Source of the DNA: Candidatus Enterococcus willemsii
Lineage (GTDB): Bacteria; Bacillota; Bacilli; Lactobacillales; Enterococcaceae
Length of the DNA stretch: 64,000 nucleotides
NCBI RefSeq assembly: GCF_009933335.1
Contig: NZ_MAEL01000031.1
Coordinates: 110,362-174,361, forward strand
Direction: 5' to 3'
How positions within the stretch are numbered: position 1 is the first letter of the stretch; every line of letters begins with the position of its first letter. The notes below the pieces were generated by a model. The model had not been told where the DNA came from and searched no databases. It was given only the letters and a program-made list of their open reading frames with translations. Positions 58,060 through 64,000 of this stretch are shown here, in pieces. The position numbers and the translations under genes are program-made.

Positions 58060-58605
58060 TTACTCATACACAGGATCCATACTACCTTCAACATCAACAA
58101 AATAATTACTAATATTATCTGGTTGATAATACACCTTCACTTGCCCATTTAAAAAGGCGCGTGGATCATAGCGTAATGGACGACTTTTAAATAAATAGTT
58201 ATTGCCTTTTTCATCGACGTAGGAACAAGTCAAAAAGATTTGATGTCGGTAATTTACACGGATAGATGAATAGCCTACCTCTAAATTCCTAGCTATCAAG
58301 TATGTTCCCATCTCTCTTAAGTCATTTTCTTTTTTCGTTTTACGAATATGATAAAACAGAATGACACCACCAATAATAAACAAAATCAACGTAGGAGCAC
58401 TAAATGCGTAAAGAAAAATACGACGAAATAGCGCAGCATTGGCTTCTGTATACGGCTGACGTACACCATTAAGTGTCAAATTAAAGTTGTCTGGACCTAT
58501 AGGCACAAATTGCATCACAATTGCCGGTACCAAGAAAAGAACGCCCATACCAATTAATAACCAAGCAACCCATTTAAAGTTGCTATAAATACTTTTATTT
58601 TTCAT
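58060..58605 (-). CDS. Two-helix membrane protein of unknown function
   Basis: 181 residues with membrane segments at about 13-33 and 68-92 and a short extracellular loop between (VPIGPDNFNLTLNGVRQPY). A C-terminal soluble domain is rich in beta strands (VNYRHQIFLTCSYVDEKGNN, then VKVYYQPDNISNYFVDVEG). The C-terminal part resembles DUF3592-like proteins, but I am not sure. SD GGAGGG. It stands alone with its own terminator. Confidence 0.75.
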   Translation of the reverse strand: MKNKSIYSNFKWVAWLLIGMGVLFLVPAIVMQFVPIGPDNFNLTLNGVRQPYTEANAALFRRIFLYAFSAPTLILFIIGGVILFYHIRKTKKENDLREMGTYLIARNLEVGYSSIRVNYRHQIFLTCSYVDEKGNNYLFKSRPLRYDPRAFLNGQVKVYYQPDNISNYFVDVEGSMDPVYE

Positions 58606-58773
58606 TATGTTCCCTCCTTTTCTCTATTTTACCGTATAAATAGCGATTAACACAAAAATACATTATTTCGTTATAAATAAAATCTATAACATATGCAAAA
58701 TAAAATGTATTATCTATTTCAATTTTTTCTTGCTAGAATAACCTCATCACTTAAATTACTGGAGGGCATCTAT

Positions 58774-59922
58774 ATGACAACAGATAAATTTCAACTTGTA
58801 GGCTCACTATTACGACCAAAAGATTTACTAGATTATAAAACACAAATCGAGCACCGTGACGATATTCAATATCCATTTTACGATGCTTTTCCAGGCTATA
58901 AAGAAACGGAAACCAAATCAATCAGCGATGTGATTCAACAACAAAAAGACCACAATATTACCGTAATAACTGACGGTGAACATGGGCGCTCTATGTGGCA
59001 TCTCGATTTCTTATGGGGCTTCGCTGGGGTTGAGCGGTTAATTGCAGACAACGGCTATTCATTTGAAGATTTAGACGGCGGGCATTTTGAAACACGTAAG
59101 GATATCGACATCCGCATTACTGCACCTCTATCAGGTAAAAATCATCATTACTTGACTATCTATAAAGATACGAAAGCACAAGCCGGCGATACAGATGTAA
59201 AAATTACTGTCTGGGGCGCTGCACATGCCTTTACCGAGCTAACTGTTTTTAAAAATCTTGTTGGTGAAGATCAAGTGTATAAAACAAAAGCAGACTTACG
59301 AGCAGGCTTAATTAATGCGTACAAAGAATTTTTAACAGAATACAAAGAAGCAGGTGGCGAAATCGTCCAATTTGATGACTGTCTATGGGAGTTATTCGCA
59401 GAAGATAATGATAAAAGCTTCTTTGCACAAGGCAACGCTGGTTTAGAAGATTTGGCAGATGAATTTGTAGCAATCAATAATGAGGTTGCAGACTTTGCTC
59501 ATGAACTAGGCTTAAAGGTTTGGACACATAATTGCCGTGGAAATTACCAAAGTCGTCATGCATCAAGCGGTACTTACAAAGCTATTGCTGAAAAATTCTT
59601 GCGTGACCAACATTATGACCGCTTCTATTTGGAGTGGGACGATGAACGCGCTGGCGATATTTCCGCTTTGGAAGTCTTGAAAGACCGCCCAGAAGTTGAA
59701 GTTGTTTTAGGATTACTATCAAGCAAAACGTCTACCTTAGATGATGAAAAACGCGTCATCGATTTATTAGATAAAGCAAGCACAATCTTACCAAAAGAAC
59801 GCCTCTTCCTATCACATCAATGCGGTTTTGCATCATGCGATTGTGGCAACGAATTGTCAATTGAACAACAATGGGCAAAAATCGAGCAAGGACAGAAGAT
59901 TGCCGCAGGGTATTGGGGGTAA
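58774..59922 (+). CDS. MetE C-terminal-domain-like methyltransferase (YxjG/YxjH type), second copy
   Basis: 382 residues, paralogue of the gene at 246. The N-terminus FQLVGSLLRPKDLLDYK is of the same type, and the zinc-ligand pattern is HNCRGN (His-x-Cys) and SHQCGF. It has a Cys-rich GFASCDCGN after the last ligand, unlike the first copy. ATG at 58774 is chosen for the GGAGGG nearby. No T-box or SAM riboswitch is visible in the 168 bp upstream, so the two copies are controlled differently. The methyl donor and acceptor are unproven. Confidence 0.87.
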   Translation: MTTDKFQLVGSLLRPKDLLDYKTQIEHRDDIQYPFYDAFPGYKETETKSISDVIQQQKDHNITVITDGEHGRSMWHLDFLWGFAGVERLIADNGYSFEDLDGGHFETRKDIDIRITAPLSGKNHHYLTIYKDTKAQAGDTDVKITVWGAAHAFTELTVFKNLVGEDQVYKTKADLRAGLINAYKEFLTEYKEAGGEIVQFDDCLWELFAEDNDKSFFAQGNAGLEDLADEFVAINNEVADFAHELGLKVWTHNCRGNYQSRHASSGTYKAIAEKFLRDQHYDRFYLEWDDERAGDISALEVLKDRPEVEVVLGLLSSKTSTLDDEKRVIDLLDKASTILPKERLFLSHQCGFASCDCGNELSIEQQWAKIEQGQKIAAGYWG

Positions 59923-59937
59923 AATTAAACAGGAATG

Positions 59938-59972
59938 AGTGCCAACAATCTAGTTGTTGTTGGTACTTTTTT
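59938..59972 (+). terminator. Terminator of the second MetE-like gene
   Basis: GTGCCAACAA / TTGTTGGTAC followed by six T. Confidence 0.85.
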
Positions 59973-60021
59973 ATGCGTTTCAATTATAAAGACTGAGATA
60001 TGATTACTACGCTTGATAATA

Positions 60022-60057
60022 TGAAAAAACACCAAGGAGGTTCCGCTCCTTAGTGCT
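60022..60057 (-). terminator. Terminator of the hsdR operon
   Basis: On the minus strand CACTAAGGAG / CTCCTTGGTG and six T, 29 bp after the winged-helix ORF. Confidence 0.82.
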
Positions 60058-60085
60058 ATTCTGACGATTAATTTTTTACTCCGAA

Positions 60086-60355
60086 CTACTCAATAATTTG
60101 GGGTAAAGTATAGAACTGTGTCGGGTCATGGACGCTCATACCACGCCATTTGACAGACCCATCCTTTAATAACTTTTTCAAAATTTTTCGTGCGTACGTA
60201 TCACTTCTTCTAATTACTTCTGAAGCCCGCTTTACTGTTATCGTTTTGTTATTGTATAGATGAGCAATAATCATTTGTTCTATCTCATTGAATCCCTCTT
60301 CATTAATCGCTAAGCCTAATTCCTCATCTATCTCGTAAAGGTAATATATCTTCAC
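60086..60355 (-). CDS. Small winged-helix protein overlapping the 3' end of hsdR
   Basis: 89 residues. The middle looks like a winged helix (IEQMIIAHLYNNKTITVKR, then RRSDTYARKILKKLLKDGSV, then an aromatic wing). The start is GTG at 60355, 32 bp inside the hsdR 3' end in another frame, with a modest AAAGAG before it. Such a domain is often the DNA-binding tail of larger proteins. As a separate ORF it might regulate the restriction operon or sense DNA. Whether it is translated is uncertain. Confidence 0.6.
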   Translation of the reverse strand: MKIYYLYEIDEELGLAINEEGFNEIEQMIIAHLYNNKTITVKRASEVIRRSDTYARKILKKLLKDGSVKWRGMSVHDPTQFYTLPQIIE

Positions 60356-63300
60356 AAATCAACTCTTTAAATTCTGACGCAAGAACTTTTCCATATTTTA
60401 ATTTAGATACATGATTTTCAGTTTTATTTTTATAGACTTCATAATTACCTGAACGTTTCATTTCACTTTCACCACTTTGTTTTTCTTTTCTAGGATTATA
60501 ATTTGCTGCAACATAAATAGCAGCTTCCTCATCAACAGCCCATTTTTTTGAAAATTCATGGATAGCTTCTTGTTGTGTTCGTTGAATCATTTCTTCCAAT
60601 AAAAGTGAAATATTTTTATCACGATAGTTTTCGGGATTTAATTGAACATCCTCCCATAAATATTTCACCAATTCCGCAAGTTTTACATTATTTTTAGCTA
60701 AATCATCAATATACCGATTCACTTCTAAAGAAGCTTTGGTATCTTCACGAGCCACTAATTCATATTCATCATTTCCACTAGGAACAAAAGCCTGAATTAA
60801 CATCAAAATATATTCATAATTAATATTTTCAGTTTTAACAGATTCCAATTCATAGGCAATATCAATTTCTGCATCAATTAGGTCATCTGGGTTACCCTTT
60901 AGTTTTTCTAGTGCGTTTTGATATTTTCCTGAAAATTCTTCAACTTCCTGATAGCTAATATCAAATTCTTGCTCTAATTGTCCAGAATCAAAATCACTGT
61001 ATACCTGAACTGCTGTAAATGTTTTATCTAATTTTTGATAAGCCTTTACAAATTTCTTTAATTCAATGTCACTCATGTGTTCAATATCTATATCACTAGG
61101 GGCATTTACAATCTCCCTCAATCCATGTATAGCACTGACAAAAGCACTTTTTGCCTCTTTCCAAGTTGGGGCCAGGACATCATTCTCACCGCCATTTGAG
61201 TACAAAATTAATGCATCTTTTACACGCTTTTCAAATGTTACAGGTGTTTGGAACGTTACGATTTGACCATATTTCTTATGCTTATCAAATAAACGGTTTG
61301 TTCTTGAGAAGGCTTGAATTAGCGCGTGAGGCTGCATTGGCGCTCGGTCAATAAACAGTGTAGACAGAGACGGTGCGTCAAAGCCTGTCAATAATCGATC
61401 GACAACAATGACTAAATCAAGTTGTTCTGTACGTGCAAAATATTTCTCTTTCTTACGTGCTAAGCGATCATTAACATTCTGATTGTACCCTCGTAGCGTA
61501 TCAATCGTAAAATTTGTACCGAATTCTGCATTATAGGCACGCAATGCTCTTTTCATCTCCGCTTGATTTGAAATTGATGCCTCTTCATTTTCTGAAATAG
61601 AGTACGTAATGGCTACTTTCGGAAAATCTGGCAATACCCGTTTGGTTTCTTCATCAATACGAAGTGTTGACTCGCCATTTTTTACTTGCTGAATTAACTC
61701 AAAATATTTTTGAGCGTGTGAAATCGAAGATGTTGTCAAAATTGCACTATATGTTTGGCCTACTCCATTCGTAAATCCTAATTTTTTTCGGGACTTATTA
61801 AAAATAGAGTTCAAAACTTCTAACATATGCTGCTCATCTTCATAGACGGTTTTTGATAATCTTGCTTCTTTTTCTTCTAACTCTAATGATTCGATATCTA
61901 ATTCACTTTTTGCATACTCAGCTAAAAGAGCCTTGTCCAATTGTTCTTCTGAAAAAGTCGACTTATATTCTACTTGAAATCCTAAAACAGCCTTATCGTG
62001 AATTGCTTCTTTTACAGTGTATTCATGCAAGCGTTCACCGTATTGCTGTTCGGTCGTTCGTGGCAAATCACCAACTTCTTTTTTCGCATTTTCAACAAAA
62101 ATAGGCGTTCCTGTAAACCCATACCATAGTGATTGAATAAAGAATTCCTCAATCTCACGCTTCTTACTAGCACTGATAGCACGGTGACATTCATCTACTA
62201 CAAATGCTACCTTCAATTGTGTCATCTTCTCATATCGCTTCGAACCTTCTTGGCTTGCAAATCGTTTCATTACATGATTTAGCTTCTGAATAGTTGTCAC
62301 AATCAACGTGCGATCTTCAGATAATAATTTCTTTATCAAATCGTTTACATTATCCGTTTCATCAATATCAATCACATCATGTTCTGCGTACGATGAAAAT
62401 GATGAAGTTGTTTGTTGGTCTAAATCCACTCGATCAACAATAAAAATTGTTTTTTGAATAGATGGGATTTGTAATAAATTACGAGCTACTTTATACGAAG
62501 TCAATGTTTTTCCCGAACCAGTCGTATGCCAAACATATCCAGATTTATGTTGACCAGATGCTTTCTTGACTGCTTCAATCGCATGTATTTGGTAAGGACG
62601 TAACAAAATTAAGGCTTTTTTATCATTATCAATCACTGTATACTGCGTCACCATTTTATGTGCCATTGGAATCGATAAAACATCTTGTGCAAATTCTAAG
62701 TAATCTGTCACTGGTTGATTTTTATTATCTACCCATTTTGTTAAAAACGGCTCTTTCAATTGAGAATCTTGACCTGCAGCAATATAACGTGTGTCCGTAC
62801 CATTTGTCACGACAAACATTTGCAATGATGAATAGATACCAGTAAATTTACCTTCTTTCAAATATTTTTTGATTTGACGAAATGCATCCATATATGGATG
62901 CGCACGATTTTTTATTTCGATATGAATCATAGGCAGACCATTAATTAATAACGTCACATCAAAACGACGATTCCTATCCTCTAGTGACCGTTTATCCGAT
63001 TTAAATTGATTAATTACTTCATACGAGGATATTCCACCTGCTATATCTTGACGATTAATGACACGTAAGCGAATCGTCCCTAATGTTGCATCTTCACGCT
63101 GTACTTGAACCTTTGCGACTCCATTCTCTCCAGCTAGCCATTGTGCTGCAGCATAGAAGTTCACAAAATTCAGCTGATTTTTAACCTGACGAAATTCCTG
63201 CTCTGTTAGAGGAATGCCTTTTAAAACATCTTTATTGTTTACTTCTAACTTTTGGCGAAAATTCTCCCATAGCTCATCTTCTGTATGTAAATCATTTCGA

Positions 63301-63380
63301 TACGTCCATTGAGAGTCTCCGCTGATTAAGTTTTGAATCAACGTATCTTCTAATACTTGCTCTGCTGTAAATTTTGACAT
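60324..63380 (-). CDS. hsdR: Type I restriction enzyme subunit R
   Basis: 1018 residues. The N-terminal nuclease domain has the PD-(D/E)xK element in MIHIEIKNRAHPY (near 150). The SF2 translocase has Walker A HTTGSGKTLTSYK near 288, VDECHRAISASKKRE near 397 and motif III in WYGFTGTP. Motif VI is ALIQAFSRTNRLF. The C-terminal helical region contacts the methylase. ATG at 63380 has SD GAGGTG. hsdM and a complete hsdS are not in the window. The end of an hsdS gene lies just upstream on the other strand, so the locus is split or rearranged. Confidence 0.95.
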   Translation of the reverse strand: MSKFTAEQVLEDTLIQNLISGDSQWTYRNDLHTEDELWENFRQKLEVNNKDVLKGIPLTEQEFRQVKNQLNFVNFYAAAQWLAGENGVAKVQVQREDATLGTIRLRVINRQDIAGGISSYEVINQFKSDKRSLEDRNRRFDVTLLINGLPMIHIEIKNRAHPYMDAFRQIKKYLKEGKFTGIYSSLQMFVVTNGTDTRYIAAGQDSQLKEPFLTKWVDNKNQPVTDYLEFAQDVLSIPMAHKMVTQYTVIDNDKKALILLRPYQIHAIEAVKKASGQHKSGYVWHTTGSGKTLTSYKVARNLLQIPSIQKTIFIVDRVDLDQQTTSSFSSYAEHDVIDIDETDNVNDLIKKLLSEDRTLIVTTIQKLNHVMKRFASQEGSKRYEKMTQLKVAFVVDECHRAISASKKREIEEFFIQSLWYGFTGTPIFVENAKKEVGDLPRTTEQQYGERLHEYTVKEAIHDKAVLGFQVEYKSTFSEEQLDKALLAEYAKSELDIESLELEEKEARLSKTVYEDEQHMLEVLNSIFNKSRKKLGFTNGVGQTYSAILTTSSISHAQKYFELIQQVKNGESTLRIDEETKRVLPDFPKVAITYSISENEEASISNQAEMKRALRAYNAEFGTNFTIDTLRGYNQNVNDRLARKKEKYFARTEQLDLVIVVDRLLTGFDAPSLSTLFIDRAPMQPHALIQAFSRTNRLFDKHKKYGQIVTFQTPVTFEKRVKDALILYSNGGENDVLAPTWKEAKSAFVSAIHGLREIVNAPSDIDIEHMSDIELKKFVKAYQKLDKTFTAVQVYSDFDSGQLEQEFDISYQEVEEFSGKYQNALEKLKGNPDDLIDAEIDIAYELESVKTENINYEYILMLIQAFVPSGNDEYELVAREDTKASLEVNRYIDDLAKNNVKLAELVKYLWEDVQLNPENYRDKNISLLLEEMIQRTQQEAIHEFSKKWAVDEEAAIYVAANYNPRKEKQSGESEMKRSGNYEVYKNKTENHVSKLKYGKVLASEFKELICEDILPLRDR

Positions 63381-63440
63381 CAAAACACCTCATTTTTTGT
63401 ATGTATTAAGATAATTATATCATAGAAATATAGGCTATAA

Positions 63441-64000
63441 AGTAAGGATTTCAACGATATTAGCAATTGGGAACAGTGTAAGTTGGAGGACATAACCCAA
63501 CGAGTACGCGGAAATGATGGGCGGATGGACTTACCAACACTTACGATTTCTGCTCGTAGCGGTTGGTTAGACCAAAGAGAACGGTTTTCAGGAAATATCG
63601 CAGGCAAAGAGCAAAAAAACTATACATTGTTAAGAAAGGGGCAACTTTCTTATAATCATGGAAACTCAAAACAAGCTAAATATGGTGCAGTGTTTGAATT
63701 GACAACATACGCTGAAGCGTTAGTGCCACGTGTTTATCACAGTTTTGATACAAATGAGCTTTCTAGTTCTAGCTTTATTGAATATATGTTTGCGACTAAG
63801 AGGCCAGATAGAGAATTAGCCAAGCTTGTTTCTTCGGGAGCACGTATGGACGGCTTGCTAAATATTAATTTTGATGAGTTTATGGGGATTAACGTTAGCA
63901 TACCACCTATTGAGGAGCAAGAAAAAATCGGTAACTTCTTCAAACAACTCGACGACACTATCACCCTTCATCAACAGAAACTCGAACAGTTACGAAGGAT
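63441..64000 (+). pseudogene. hsdS: hsdS segment without start codon (specificity subunit, runs off the window)
   Basis: An open frame runs from just after the TAA at 63438-63440 to the window end with no ATG, GTG or TTG near its beginning. The translation starts DISNWEQCKLEDITQRVRG, like the beginning of an HsdS target-recognition domain. It ends with the conserved helix IPPIEEQEKIGNFFKQLDD and TLHQQKLEQLRR, the spacer coiled coil. The first in-frame ATG, at 63525, lacks an SD. The layout (a recognition domain with no start, divergent from hsdR) fits either a truncated gene or a silent cassette that exchanges with an expressed hsdS. The rest lies beyond the window. Confidence 0.8.

Noticed and set aside
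63380..63607. Minus-strand 75-codon frame upstream of hsdR
   Set aside because: It runs antisense to the hsdS segment and has no similarity I recognise.

Overview
The window reads as low-GC Firmicute chromosome, most likely an Enterococcus. RpoB and RpoC match what I remember of enterococcal subunits very closely, Shine-Dalgarno sequences are strong, and TTG starts are common (rpoB, rpoC and a 62-residue ORF). A sigma28-type promoter in front of a chemoreceptor hints at a motile relative such as the E. gallinarum/casseliflavus group. That species hint is inference only.

Layout. 1-1700: the luxS 5' end and a MetE-like methyltransferase behind a T-box leader (methionine cycle). 2250-8250: a sugar operon with a cellobiose-family PTS EIIC, a LacI regulator, a GH29 alpha-L-fucosidase, a GH1 glycosidase and a ROK kinase, headed by a perfect 20-bp palindrome at the start site. 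8300-10420: the chemoreceptor. 10600-24436: one 13.8-kb gene for a 4611-residue LPXTG surface protein with about five N-terminal adhesin-like domains, about ten SpaA-like domains and 22 Cna_B repeats. A divergent Mga-family regulator lies at 25012-26475. 26743-34116: rpoC and rpoB. 34494-37130: a DUF1576 membrane protein, a small acidic protein and birA.

37174-44907 is a complete flavin-based extracellular electron transfer (EET) locus of the Listeria/Enterococcus type. dmkA, fmnB and pplA are on the minus strand; ndh2, eetA, eetB, dmkB and two very small membrane/coiled-coil ORFs are on the plus strand. It is followed at once by an ECF transporter cassette (EcfT, a double EcfA, an S component) and a SAM hydrolase. 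The expected division of labour is: Ndh2 oxidises NADH, a demethylmenaquinone made with DmkA and DmkB carries electrons, EetA and EetB pass them outward, FmnB attaches FMN covalently to PplA, and PplA reduces extracellular acceptors.

49150-52085: a second PTS EIIC with a tyrosine-phosphatase-like protein and an RpiR regulator, with a cre site upstream. 52255-58605: housekeeping genes (glutathione reductase, a GNAT acetyltransferase, the two U32 proteins for tRNA wobble-uridine hydroxylation, HAD phosphatase, MazG-like pyrophosphohydrolase, small membrane proteins). 58774-59922: a second MetE-like protein. 60086-64000: a type I restriction locus with hsdR, an overlapping small winged-helix ORF, and a divergent hsdS segment that has no start codon.

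No rRNA, tRNA, CRISPR array or insertion sequence was found.
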